Below, piece by piece: positions 34,917-43,601 of a stretch of DNA of 64,000 nt. A model generated the notes under the pieces. That model had not been told where the DNA came from. It did no database searches and saw nothing but the letters and a program-made list of their open reading frames with translations. The DNA comes from Candidatus Melainabacteria bacterium. GTDB lineage: Bacteria; Cyanobacteriota; Vampirovibrionia; Obscuribacterales; Obscuribacteraceae. Positions within the stretch are counted from its first letter, which is position 1. The number at the start of each line of letters is the position of its first letter. The translations under genes and the position numbers were made by a program. The stretch covers positions 4,388-68,387 of the forward strand of contig PLZS01000112.1 in NCBI GenBank assembly GCA_003153555.1. The letters run 5' to 3'.

Positions 34917-35249
34917 TTAAACGGCTTGGAAGGCTGGTGCTATTGTGATTGCGATTTCCACAATGCGCGAATCAGTTTCAAGAACGTGAATGCCACAGTC
35001 ACCTATTAAGCCGCCATCACCGCGAAGTGCAATTCCGATTTGATACCAACCAGGGGTGTTGAGTTCTCGCATCACCATGCTGCTGATGAACGACTGAATT
35101 TCTTCCAACGACCGCGGCTGCCAGGATTGGTACTGAAGGACTTCAGGATGGGAGCGATATGCAAACATTTTTTCAGTGTCGTCTAGCCGCAAGCACCGAA
35201 GACACAATCGCTCAGTCAGGACATTTTTGTAAGGCTCAGATTGCTTCAT
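34917..35249 (-). pseudogene. Truncated GNAT acetyltransferase
   Basis: 110 residues of a RimJ/RimL-like N-acetyltransferase. The opening TERLCLRCLRLDDTEKMFAYRSHPEVLQYQSW and GLIGDCGIHVLETDSRIVEIAITIAPAFQ are standard. It then stops at AV where the family continues with the acetyl-CoA pyrophosphate loop (Q/R-x-x-G-x-G/A) and the last third of the fold. None of the missing part is found in any frame downstream, so the protein should be inactive. The truncation point lies about 130 bases from the GC-rich GGDEF gene. Its start overlaps the hydrolase-thioredoxin gene by 14 bases. Confidence 0.75.
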
Positions 35250-36795
35250 GCACGCGGATTTCTTCGGCCAGTACTTGTTTTATTTTCGCTGTTATCGCGA
35301 TGATTCCAGGGTTGCCTAGAGTGTAGAAAATAACTTCGTTTTTGCCTGACAAATAAAGAATCGTGGGCAGTGGCTTGACACCGTATTCGGTGAGGATGTC
35401 ATTGTTTTTCGGATCATCAGCGTCAATTACAACGACGTTAAACTTGTCGCGATTCGCACCAAGAGCAGTGTTCACGTCATCGACTATCCCTTTGCATGAG
35501 TCGATCCAGTCAGCTTTAAAGATCAATATGGATGGCTGATCATTCTTTTTGGCAGCGTTCAAGTCGACTAGTCTGAACGTCCCTGTAGTTTTTTCTCCAA
35601 CAGTAGGCGCAATTACTTTATCGGGCAAGGTGAGAAGCATTCTATGTGCGCGGGCGGCAAGCGCAGAACCTTTGGCGATCTGGGTAGTTTCCATCAAATG
35701 CTCACTCGCCTTCGCGTTGTCGTTGAGCATGATGAAACCCTCTGCGATTTTGAAGTGCGCTAACGCCTCCTTGACTCGATCAGCGCTTAGTTGAAGAGCG
35801 TTGGTTCGACCTGCTTTGATAGAGGTGTTTGCTGTTTTGGCAAGTTGCGGTGTGGAGACGTGCTTGTCTATCCAATCGGACACTAAATCTACGACGTCGT
35901 CGGTGAACTGTCCTTGTTCGAAGATGAGGTGTTCAGCTGGGCCGACCATAATCATGTTTTTGTCCGGTGTCTTAAGTCGATTAAACAGAGCAAGCGTTCC
36001 TGCTGGTTTGATCAGCCTGTCGCTGCCGCCTTGAAGAAACAACACCGGGGTCTTAGTGATGCGTTCTGCATCCTTGCTGTTAGCTTGCATGAGGTGTTCA
36101 TAGCGAATCAGATCCTTAGGAGATAAACTCATACGCGCCAGCGGATCCGCCTCCCAATCCATGATCACTTGCGGATCCGTCAATGCCCGTTTAGCCACTT
36201 TGTTGCCAACCGAAATTTCTTTTTTCGACGATGTAAGCAGGCCGAAGCCAACTTTCATGCTTGTGGACTTTTGACCAGAGTGCTTGATCGATGGAACGGA
36301 GCAAATCAATCCGTCAACAAGTGAGGGAAACCGAACGGCCGACTGAAGCGCCAGCCCTCCTCCCATCGATTCACCAAGCAAGATAACCGGCAGTCCTGGG
36401 TGTGCTTTGTGAATTGCGACAAGCGCATTTTCGATATCTTGAAACGTGGTTTCAAAATCTAGATCGTAGCCCAAATCAGTTTTTTGCCAGGAACCAAATC
36501 CGCGAATGTCAATGGCATATGTAGGCAGCCCTAGGTGCGACAGGCGCGTGCCAAGGTCGGCATAATTCTTGGCATGCAACGAAAGACCGTGCAAGCAAAG
36601 AATTGCAGCCCAAGGTGTAATTGTTGGGTCGCGCCAGGCTTCTAAAGGAACGTCGTTGCCGACGCGTTGCCTCTCTGTCCACTGCGTGCCTTCCTTAGTT
36701 GCGGATGGAACGGTCGATTGAGCATGAACGGCACCACCGAGCAACAGCCAGCACAGCGCTAGAGCCGTTGCAGAACGGCGAGTTCTAATCCACAT
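35236..36795 (-). CDS. Exported alpha/beta hydrolase fused to a thioredoxin-like domain
   Basis: A 519-residue protein. A signal peptide (ATALALCWLLLGGAVHAQS) is followed by a lysophospholipase/monoglyceride-lipase-type hydrolase (45-315): LCLHGLSLHAKNY oxyanion region, GESMGGGLAL nucleophile (about 142), acid in QGGSDRLIKPAG, and His in AEHLIFEQ. A helical linker (320-400) follows. A thioredoxin-like domain (about 405-515) has FKADWIDSCKGI in place of the CxxC motif, with only one Cys left, so classical disulfide exchange is unlikely. A paralogue of the hydrolase part is at 56.7 kb with a different C-terminal domain. ATG 36795 has AAGGA 11 bases upstream. Confidence 0.88.
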   Translation of the reverse strand: MWIRTRRSATALALCWLLLGGAVHAQSTVPSATKEGTQWTERQRVGNDVPLEAWRDPTITPWAAILCLHGLSLHAKNYADLGTRLSHLGLPTYAIDIRGFGSWQKTDLGYDLDFETTFQDIENALVAIHKAHPGLPVILLGESMGGGLALQSAVRFPSLVDGLICSVPSIKHSGQKSTSMKVGFGLLTSSKKEISVGNKVAKRALTDPQVIMDWEADPLARMSLSPKDLIRYEHLMQANSKDAERITKTPVLFLQGGSDRLIKPAGTLALFNRLKTPDKNMIMVGPAEHLIFEQGQFTDDVVDLVSDWIDKHVSTPQLAKTANTSIKAGRTNALQLSADRVKEALAHFKIAEGFIMLNDNAKASEHLMETTQIAKGSALAARAHRMLLTLPDKVIAPTVGEKTTGTFRLVDLNAAKKNDQPSILIFKADWIDSCKGIVDDVNTALGANRDKFNVVVIDADDPKNNDILTEYGVKPLPTILYLSGKNEVIFYTLGNPGIIAITAKIKQVLAEEIRVHEAI

Positions 36796-37041
36796 GCGGC
36801 GCGCGTCCTTAAGTTGGGAGAGTAAGTAAACATCTTGACGAACGGTTATGCATCGTCCGTCAGACCTTTTGAGATAATATCAGGTATCGCAACCTCATCT
36901 ATCTTTAGAACACTTTCGAAGCATGGAATACGCAACTTCTGAGTTTTGCGCTTTTGCATTCTCGGTTTGCGTAAATGCACATAGTTTGCACTATGGGTGT
37001 GTAGGAAAATCGCTGGTACCCCGATTCTTGAGGAACCAGCC

Positions 37042-37776
37042 ATGACAGAACGAACACCACAGCAGGAAGCTACATATTTAGAGAAGCTCGGTTTTGCAGG
37101 AGCCAAGGACAACTCAGCCGTCGCAGAAAAAGCTGCACAAGCATTTTATGCCGAGTTTCAAGATGTGATGAAAACGCATAGCACACAATATCTCGATCAA
37201 ATGGGTCAATCGCTAAAGAATGCTAAAGCAACAGATGGCGTAGGAATAGGTGTAGATTTTGGTGGGTCCACAACATTGCACTTCCAAGATGTCTCCTTCT
37301 GGGGTGGAAAAGACGATTCGCCAACGGGTCCGCGAGTTATCGATGGCGACAATCCAGGGCGCAGGGATTTACCGCAGGTGCGTGCCGGACAAACAGTTCA
37401 TCTTCGTGAAGGGTCCTATGTAGCCGAAAAAGGTTCGCACGTTATCGGCACGGCGCAAGCGACGGAATTAGAAGTTTTTGCTGAGAGCGGTTCTGTTGTG
37501 GATCTTAATGGCAGTGGTCGAGTAGACGCTTTTAAGGGCTCCTCTACTAGCGTGAAGAATTTTGGCGAGGCTTCCGCCTTTGACGGATCGAAAGTCACAG
37601 TTGGTGATCGAGGGTTTGCCTATGCCAACGCCGGTTCGCACGTTACAGCTGAAAAGGGTGGCATGGTGGTTGCAGAAGCTGGTTCGTATATTGATGCTGA
37701 AGCTGGCTCTGAAGTCTTAGTCCAGAAGGGAGCTCACATCAAGATAGAGAAAGGCGCCGTAGTTAAGTGGGCTTGA
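37042..37776 (+). CDS. Repetitive beta-helix-like protein
   Basis: About 244 residues. The N-terminal part (1-75) is helical and charged. From about 95 on there is a run of short Gly/Ser/Val/Glu-rich repeats of the form GS-V-x-A-E-x-G (for example EGSYVAEKGSHVIG, NAGSHVTAEKGGMVVAEAGSYIDAEAGSEV), a pattern typical of right-handed beta-helix or adhesin-like folds. No signal peptide is visible. ATG 37042 has GAGGAA 7-8 bases upstream, better than the ATG 45 bases earlier. The function is unknown; surface structure or a scaffolding role are possibilities. Confidence 0.75.
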   Translation: MTERTPQQEATYLEKLGFAGAKDNSAVAEKAAQAFYAEFQDVMKTHSTQYLDQMGQSLKNAKATDGVGIGVDFGGSTTLHFQDVSFWGGKDDSPTGPRVIDGDNPGRRDLPQVRAGQTVHLREGSYVAEKGSHVIGTAQATELEVFAESGSVVDLNGSGRVDAFKGSSTSVKNFGEASAFDGSKVTVGDRGFAYANAGSHVTAEKGGMVVAEAGSYIDAEAGSEVLVQKGAHIKIEKGAVVKWA

Positions 37777-37880
37777 CGTTTCATAATGCTCATTCTGATT
37801 CCACGACGTCTCTAACTTCCTGATATCACTATAGTCAGCTTTAAAAACCTCACCGATGGTCAAGATCCCATGGTGTTGGT

Positions 37881-39467
37881 TCACAAATCAGCACTATCTA
37901 GCAGCTTTAACTCATCGAACTTCTTCTGTTTTGTCAGAAAAGCTCTTAGGCTCTTCTTCGCATTGAATCCTTTGTATGCAAGGGGAGCCGCTTTTCCCAG
38001 CCGCTTTTTCATTGTTACGCTCTCGTTGGCCGTTCTTGCCGGGTCTCCTGGTGCGGAACTCAATTTCTTACCGTTCCATCCGTAAATGCTAGTTCCTGAA
38101 TAAAGAGCCACTTGGTCGTTTGAAATTTTGCCATAGACTTCCTCGGAATCTTCCTGCCAGACCGCAGTCACGGTTCCGGGTGGAAGAAGAACTTCTGTTT
38201 TGGCATGAATCATAGGTCTGACGCGGAAGAAAATTGTGGATTGCCTGAAAATGACGTTGCCATTACCGGTGGTGACTGGGTGATGGCGGTGACAAAATGA
38301 GTATTCGAGAAATTTATCCCCCTGCGATCCACCACGTGTCCAAAAGTCCGAGCTGTCGGCACTATGGTGCTCCCACCAGCCATCCTTTGTTGGAATGGCT
38401 CCCTTGCGCATTGCGTATGGACCAGGTCCCTCATAAAAGCCACTTGGCGGTGGATCATCCCATAGCGCACCCTCTACTTCTATGGTTTGCTGGTGCGGCG
38501 GTATCTCTCGGCTTTGCCACAGTCCTGCCAACCAATCAGGAATCTTGCACCATTCCGCCGAATCGCCTCCCAATTTCTTCTTAATCTCAGCGGTAAATAC
38601 TTTCTCGTCAAAAGGGGCACCGACACCCAATTTGGAGGAGAGCGGCAGGATGCAAATATGCGAGTTGTTTTTTAGTGCCTCTTGCACTTGCATGAAAAAT
38701 GGACCGAGAACTGGTCCATAGTCTTTCTTCTTAATAGCTAAGACGCGCGTCGACAGTTGCTCGGTTTCCTTCTGATTGCCCATCTTTTGATTTATATCCG
38801 ACAGTTTCTCCAAGCATATCTTCACCATCCTCCCGTCTGCACCATACGTTTGTTCGCGCATAGCCAAAGAGCGCTTCAATAACACTTTCGCTTGAGCGTA
38901 CTTGCCTTCTTTTGTGTAAACCTGCGCTAGGCTATCCAGACTCATCGCCAGTAATTCTTCGTTCGGATCGGAGGCGATTTTCTCGTGCACTGTTAAGGCG
39001 CGTTTGAAAAACTGCTCTGCTTGCGAAAGTTGTTGCTTTCTTTCACACGCATAACCAAGTCCGCTCAAACACGTTTTCAGATCTTCCAAGTTTGCGTTAG
39101 GAGTTTTGTCCAGAATGGTTAGTGCTCGCCTATATAAGGGTTCCGCCTTGTCGGACAGCCCTCTGTTGTCGTAATGCACCGCCAAGTCAGAGAGCAGTTT
39201 CGCTATATCTGCATTATCTTTCCCCAAATTCTTTTCCTCGATTTGCAGGGCTTGTCTGTAAAGCGATTCAATCTCCGCATTCTTACCTTCGTTCCACAGC
39301 TGCGTCATCTTGCCGAAATCGTGAACTGTCGCAACAACGCGCTCGTTTTCTTGCTTCGTCTCTTGTGCAAAGCAGCTGTAAGGAATGGAGACAACCGCTG
39401 TAACTGCAGCAATGATCGTAAATTTTGCTCTATAAGTGCCCATAGTTTCTTTCATAAATGCTGCCAT
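37881..39467 (-). CDS. Exported TPR (kinesin-light-chain type) protein
   Basis: A 528-residue protein. Signal peptide KFTIIAAVTAVVSIPYSCFAQE, then five to six 42-residue TPR_10/TPR_12-type repeats (about 50-250; for example LLSDLAVHYDNRGLSDKAEPLYRRALTI and SLDSLAQVYTKEGKYAQAKVLLKRSLAM). After these comes an unrecognised C-terminal domain (about 270-528) rich in Trp, His and Pro. ATG 39467 lies inside a GCCATC/GATGGC hairpin, so starts at 39455 or 39443 (MGTYRAKF) may be used instead. The protein is probably periplasmic; partner unknown. Confidence 0.85.
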   Translation of the reverse strand: MAAFMKETMGTYRAKFTIIAAVTAVVSIPYSCFAQETKQENERVVATVHDFGKMTQLWNEGKNAEIESLYRQALQIEEKNLGKDNADIAKLLSDLAVHYDNRGLSDKAEPLYRRALTILDKTPNANLEDLKTCLSGLGYACERKQQLSQAEQFFKRALTVHEKIASDPNEELLAMSLDSLAQVYTKEGKYAQAKVLLKRSLAMREQTYGADGRMVKICLEKLSDINQKMGNQKETEQLSTRVLAIKKKDYGPVLGPFFMQVQEALKNNSHICILPLSSKLGVGAPFDEKVFTAEIKKKLGGDSAEWCKIPDWLAGLWQSREIPPHQQTIEVEGALWDDPPPSGFYEGPGPYAMRKGAIPTKDGWWEHHSADSSDFWTRGGSQGDKFLEYSFCHRHHPVTTGNGNVIFRQSTIFFRVRPMIHAKTEVLLPPGTVTAVWQEDSEEVYGKISNDQVALYSGTSIYGWNGKKLSSAPGDPARTANESVTMKKRLGKAAPLAYKGFNAKKSLRAFLTKQKKFDELKLLDSADL

Positions 39468-39702
39468 CAGACTATTGATGGCATTCCTCGCGACTGGTCT
39501 AACTTTTGTTGATTATACGTTGACTGTACGAGTGGCACACTGGGGCAATCCCTGAGGTTGGGATAGTGCTTCATTTAGCCGAAGAATCACTGTCAAAAGG
39601 ATTCTGGTATGCATAACCACTCGAAAGGACTAGTTGGACGCTTGAAATTTCCTCAAAATTGCTCGCTAGCATAGCAATATAGCTAAGGCTTCACTGGACA
39701 AG

Positions 39703-39948
39703 ATGCCTCCGTTCCAAATCAGTAACTTGGCCGACAGCGGACGATTAGCCACACTTTTTGATTCTAAAGGTACGGGCAGCATCTCTGCAAAAGACGCTAT
39801 TGCCGCGATGGCCGACCCTACAAACAGTGAGTTGGATTGTGTGATCGCCATGTCACTTGTCCAACACTTCTTTGTGGGCAAACAGCTTGATTCGACGGTT
39901 GAAATCAGTAAAATTCGAACGGACATGAAAGACAAACATGAATGGTAA
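39703..39948 (+). CDS. Small EF-hand-like protein
   Basis: An 81-residue soluble protein. The segment DSKGTGSISAKD aligns with a 12-residue EF-hand calcium loop (acidic at positions 1 and 12, Gly at 6, Ile at 8) but lacks acidic residues at 3 and 5, so calcium binding would be weak or absent. The rest is helical. ATG 39703 follows GGACAAG. Only one loop is present, whereas EF-hands usually come in pairs. Moderate confidence that the gene is real. Confidence 0.5.
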   Translation: MPPFQISNLADSGRLATLFDSKGTGSISAKDAIAAMADPTNSELDCVIAMSLVQHFFVGKQLDSTVEISKIRTDMKDKHEW

Positions 39949-40022
39949 TGATCTGATTTTCTGGTGAGTTGTGCTATCCAACATGTGAGTGCTGCACCGC
40001 CAGCAGTGCTATGACTCTGAAG

Positions 40023-40439
40023 CTAAAGTCTAGTTATATTCAGCAGCATTTTAACCACCGCTTCTAATGTCGTCGGGGTTATAGGCTTTTGTAAAAAGAC
40101 CGTCATCCCGGCTTCCAAGCATGTTTGCCGACTGGCGCCGCTAGCAGTCGTTGCAACTATCGGGACAGGCGAAAGTCCTTCGGTTCTTTCATGAAGTCTG
40201 ATGGCGGCGGTCGCATCCAAGCCATTCATGTGGGGCATTTGAACATCCATAAAAATGAGTTCATAGCGGGAGTTTAGAATTCGCTGAAGAGCTTCTACAC
40301 CATTTGCGGCAGAATCGACTGTTAGCCCAAACCGTTGCAGTTGAAGAGTCATCATCTTTCGAAGGGCTGGGTCGTCATCGACAACTAAGACTTTAATTGG
40401 ATCACTGGAATCCGGTTCGTCTTTCTCTTTATCTGGCAT
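40023..40439 (-). CDS. Stand-alone response regulator receiver protein
   Basis: A 138-residue CheY-like receiver: KVLVVDDDPALRK with the acidic pair, the phospho-accepting Asp in IFMDVQMPHMNG, conserved Thr/Ser in IVATTASG and Lys in FLQKPIT. There is no output domain. I choose ATG 40439 (MPDKEKDE) because GAGGT lies 8 bases upstream; a start 105 bases further upstream has none. No histidine kinase is encoded nearby, so the partner is elsewhere. Such receivers act through protein contacts, for example in phosphorelays or motility. Confidence 0.9.
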   Translation of the reverse strand: MPDKEKDEPDSSDPIKVLVVDDDPALRKMMTLQLQRFGLTVDSAANGVEALQRILNSRYELIFMDVQMPHMNGLDATAAIRLHERTEGLSPVPIVATTASGASRQTCLEAGMTVFLQKPITPTTLEAVVKMLLNITRL

Positions 40440-40862
40440 TGGTGATACCTCAAGCATGAGTGGATTTTTGTTTAATAGTCGTCGCCACAGATGAACAGGC
40501 GAGCCACCAAACTGGTGATTGCCTACTGTGTGAATTCTGTGCATTGCCTGTGCAAATATTTGAGATCTGCCACATCAAATTGGCGTTAGGCTATGTGTTT
40601 CCATAATCGGTGATTTGGCTGGTTAGGCCCATTACACCGGGATCTTGTATTAAGAGGCATCTCCATCCCCAAGGAGTTGCTCGAATGATTTGCCCTCGTC
40701 TACTCTTGTTATAGGCTAAAATTCTGGCAAGCGTTTGGCACACTCAAGAGCAAAGATCTCCGCCCTCTGGTAAGTGGTGCAATGCAAAGTACGTCGGACT
40801 TACGATGTTCTTTCGAGTTCCGAGAAAGTGACTGCATTGAACGTCGTAGTCCGCGCTTGTTT

Positions 40863-40967
40863 GCTATTCGCGAATAGCGAATAGCATCCAGATCCATTTA
40901 ATTGTGGTTCCAGGGCTTCAAATAGGATACAATATAAGTCGGTTGTTCGCGGTTTGCGAATAGCGAA
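40863..40967 (+). promoter_or_regulatory. Palindrome and direct repeats ahead of the AbiE-like module
   Basis: A perfect 16-bp palindrome GCTATTCGCGAATAGC lies at 40863-40878. The 12-mer GCGAATAGCGAA occurs at 40870-40881 and again at 40956-40967, where a TTCGC arm at 40946-40950 faces it. A -10-like TACAAT (40928-40933) lies between them. This looks like an autoregulated operator region for the wHTH gene starting at 41002. The remainder of 40440-41001 shows nothing else. Confidence 0.65.
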
Positions 40968-41001
40968 AATTAGTTTAAATCCTAGGGCATTTTGGTCGAA
41001 G

Positions 41002-41514
41002 ATGAGTTTAAAACCCCAAGACATTTTGGTCCTTTTGAAGTTAGTGAACTACACGCCTGATTGGACTTTTAGACAGCTTGCTTCAGAGCTCTTCATGAGC
41101 GTGTCTGAGGTGCATCAAGCGCTCAGCCGAGCTGGAACAGCAGATCTTTACGATGAACAGAGGAGGAGTCCAAAATTGCGCAATCTCGAAGAATTCATCG
41201 TACACGGGCTGCGTTACGCATTTCCATGTGAGCCAGGAGCTATAACGCGGGGAATACCCACTAGCTTTGCCGCGGCACCACTTAGAGATCACTTTTTCAA
41301 ACAATCCACTGACCTTCCGCCAGTTTGGTCCGATCCAGAGGGTTCGACTCGCGGTTACAAAATAGCACCTTTGTATTCGTCAGTGCCTAAAGCAGTAAAG
41401 TCTGATCCTGAGCTATATCAGCTGCTAGCCTTGGTTGACGCCATTCGCGAAGGTCGTGCTCGCGAACGGCAAATGGCGCAAGATCTTTTACACGAGCGCT
41501 TCAAAAGCACATGA
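41002..41514 (+). CDS. Winged-helix regulator (AbiEi-like antitoxin candidate)
   Basis: A 170-residue protein. Residues 8-60 are a helix-turn-helix of winged type (LKPQDILVLLKLV ... TFRQLASELFMSVSEVHQAL), and the rest is an unrecognised domain. ATG 41002 is chosen over an upstream TTG because the longer form would run through the operator-like repeats. It overlaps the nucleotidyltransferase gene by four bases (ATGA), the layout of a type IV toxin-antitoxin pair in which the wHTH protein represses the operon. The antitoxin role is inferred from pairing. Confidence 0.75.
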   Translation: MSLKPQDILVLLKLVNYTPDWTFRQLASELFMSVSEVHQALSRAGTADLYDEQRRSPKLRNLEEFIVHGLRYAFPCEPGAITRGIPTSFAAAPLRDHFFKQSTDLPPVWSDPEGSTRGYKIAPLYSSVPKAVKSDPELYQLLALVDAIREGRARERQMAQDLLHERFKST

Positions 41515-42557
41515 ACAGACGAGACTGGCAGCTAGCGCAAATTTCCAAGATTTCACGAGCCTTAGGTGAAATCGCAAAACGCTGCGTCTTTGTTGGAGGT
41601 GCAATCCTGCCAATTCTCATCACCGATGAGACTATTACTGAGATGCGTCCAACCGATGATGTTGACCTGATAATAGAAGTCACATCACGTCTTAAATACG
41701 CACAATTACAAGAAGAAGTGCGCAAACTGGGGTTCGTTCATGTTATTTACGGGCCACTATGTCGATTCAAATTTGAAGAAACTATCGTAGACATTATGCC
41801 AACGGATCCGGACATTCTAGGATTCAGTAACCACTGGTACACAAAAGCCTGGCATTCGGCTTCAGAACAGCTTTTGCCTGGTGGGCAGATTGTCAAAATT
41901 GTATCTGCACCGTTATTTCTATGTACAAAGCTAGAAGCATTTCATGACCGCGGCAAAGATGACTACATCATGAGCCATGATATCGAAGACTTTGTCAGCG
42001 TTATCGATGGCAGACGTGAACTGTTCTACGAGCTTTGCCAATGCGGTGTTGAAGAGCGCGATTTTTTAAATTCGGAGATTAATCGAATTCTTTCCGATTC
42101 AGAATTTCTCAATTCAGTCGAAGGTATGATTCGTCCGTCGACTTTGATGCGCAAACAATTTGTTCTTAGGCGTATGAGACTTATGGCTAACATGGCAACA
42201 AGCTCGGCATGGCTTACAGAGAATCACAAATATCTCAAGTGGTCGCAACATGACGACTTTGTGAGAGTTGGAGGACACGGAAATGCGCATATCTGCCTTG
42301 TTAGTGCCAGTGCCGTCGAAGACTCGGCATTACTCATCAACCTCTGTCAGACATTTGCTCGGGAGGTTGACTCATTCTCCGGTAAGATCCTGATGTGGAT
42401 CGATCCTAGTGATGTTCCCAACTCGTGGCCCATTAGCAAAGAGCAAATCAATTCTCAGGTAGCTGAATTCTCCATTGATCGAAATGATGGATTGCAACGT
42501 CTCAGACTTATGAAGAATGGCACAGTACAAAGGGAGATCATTGCTGATGCGAATTGA
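41511..42557 (+). CDS. Nucleotidyltransferase (AbiEii-like toxin candidate)
   Basis: A 348-residue protein. The Pol-beta-type nucleotidyltransferase core is visible as VGGAILPILIT and PTDDVDLIIEV (GG...DxD, residues 25-60), then VDIMPTD with the third Asp. The C-terminal half (about 160-348) is helical and unrecognised. AbiEii-type enzymes transfer nucleotides to tRNA or proteins and are toxic when unpaired. It is translationally coupled to the wHTH gene. Alternatively it is a housekeeping NTase with its own regulator. Confidence 0.78.
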   Translation: MNRRDWQLAQISKISRALGEIAKRCVFVGGAILPILITDETITEMRPTDDVDLIIEVTSRLKYAQLQEEVRKLGFVHVIYGPLCRFKFEETIVDIMPTDPDILGFSNHWYTKAWHSASEQLLPGGQIVKIVSAPLFLCTKLEAFHDRGKDDYIMSHDIEDFVSVIDGRRELFYELCQCGVEERDFLNSEINRILSDSEFLNSVEGMIRPSTLMRKQFVLRRMRLMANMATSSAWLTENHKYLKWSQHDDFVRVGGHGNAHICLVSASAVEDSALLINLCQTFAREVDSFSGKILMWIDPSDVPNSWPISKEQINSQVAEFSIDRNDGLQRLRLMKNGTVQREIIADAN

Positions 42558-42576
42558 CATACTTGGGTCGGAGCAT

Positions 42577-42634
42577 GTTCTATATTCTAGAATTCCAAAT
42601 ACGTTCTATATTCTAGAACATAGAACATATTTGG
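42577..42634. repeat. Direct and inverted repeat cluster
   Basis: GTTCTATATTCTAGAA occurs twice (42577-42592 and 42603-42618). The second copy lies in a 40-base inverted repeat with 15-base arms, 42595-42609 and 42620-42634 (CCAAATA-N-GTTCTAT facing ATAGAAC-N-TATTTGG), matching at all but one position. It lies between the nucleotidyltransferase and the PspA-like operon and is probably an operator for the latter; there is no T-run. Confidence 0.7.
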
Positions 42635-42692
42635 CCAGTCAGATTAAAGGCGTGAAGACTGCGTTACTCTAGTAGCAGATAGGGTTCAATTG

Positions 42693-43601
42693 ATGCAAAT
42701 GTCAGAAGATTCCGGAAAAGATGAAGCAAGCGACCCAAAGAGCTCTGTAGGCAAGGAGAGTCATAGCACTTTGGCGGAACAAGCTATGAAACTAATAGAC
42801 GCTCTTGAAGCCGAATTGGATGCAGGAAACGAAGAAGCTTGGTTAGCCGTTATGGACCGTCTAGCTTCGCTAAGCGATCCCCAAGCTTTTGGCCGTCGGA
42901 GCAAAAACAAACGATCATCCACCAAATCCTCGCCCCCATTTGAAGATGTTGATGATCCTTGCTTCCAGCTTGAGCAGGCTTATCAGAAACTTCAATCCGA
43001 TTTGATAGACGTGAGGCAGGCGGTGGCGCAATCTATTGCAACGGAAAAACAGTTAGAACAACAAATTCAAAAAAATAGGGATCAAGCCGATACATGGTTG
43101 AACCGAGCTGCCATGGCTGTGCAGCAGGAAAACCTTGATCTCGCCAATCAGGCTCGGCAGCGCATGAGCGGTTATTCGCAAGCCGTTGAAGATCTCGAAA
43201 ACCAACTGGTTGTGCATACGGAATCGACCGTAGATTTGCGCCAGCGATTAACCGATCTCGAAGTGACCGTGCAGAAGGCATATACGAAAAAGCAGGTTCT
43301 CATTTCCCGTGAAACATCTGCGAGGGCGACATTGGCAGCAACAGAGTTATTGAGAAATTTCGATTCAAATGATGCACTATCGGAGATATCAGCAATCGAG
43401 AAGAGCACTGATGAGACTAAAGCACGAACAGCAACTATCTCAGATAATCGCGATGACACGCCGGTAACGATTTCCAGCGAGTCATTGGCCGAGGCTATCG
43501 CTTCACTCGAAAAAACGCTCAAAGGATTTAGACTTTTGGCGCAACACCTCGTCTCAGGTGAGTCGCTTATTTCTACTGAGTTCGAAGAAGATGACGCCTG
43601 A
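42693..43601 (+). CDS. PspA/IM30-like protein with atypical N-terminus
   Basis: About 302 residues. From about 85 to 220 it matches the long coiled-coil of PspA/Vipp1 (LEQAYQKLQSDLIDVRQAVAQ ... QADTWLNRAAMAVQQENLDLANQA), the ESCRT-III-like membrane-remodelling family. The canonical amphipathic helix 0 at the N-terminus is replaced by an acidic, Ser/Lys-rich region. This suggests a soluble or partner-dependent variant. ATG 42693 (or 42699) is used. It overlaps the next gene by 11 bases. The inverted repeat just upstream is a likely operator. Confidence 0.8.
   Translation: MQMSEDSGKDEASDPKSSVGKESHSTLAEQAMKLIDALEAELDAGNEEAWLAVMDRLASLSDPQAFGRRSKNKRSSTKSSPPFEDVDDPCFQLEQAYQKLQSDLIDVRQAVAQSIATEKQLEQQIQKNRDQADTWLNRAAMAVQQENLDLANQARQRMSGYSQAVEDLENQLVVHTESTVDLRQRLTDLEVTVQKAYTKKQVLISRETSARATLAATELLRNFDSNDALSEISAIEKSTDETKARTATISDNRDDTPVTISSESLAEAIASLEKTLKGFRLLAQHLVSGESLISTEFEEDDA

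Noticed and set aside
36846..37112. 88-codon minus-strand ORF
   Set aside because: Overlaps the start of the well-signalled repeat-protein gene and has no recognisable features.
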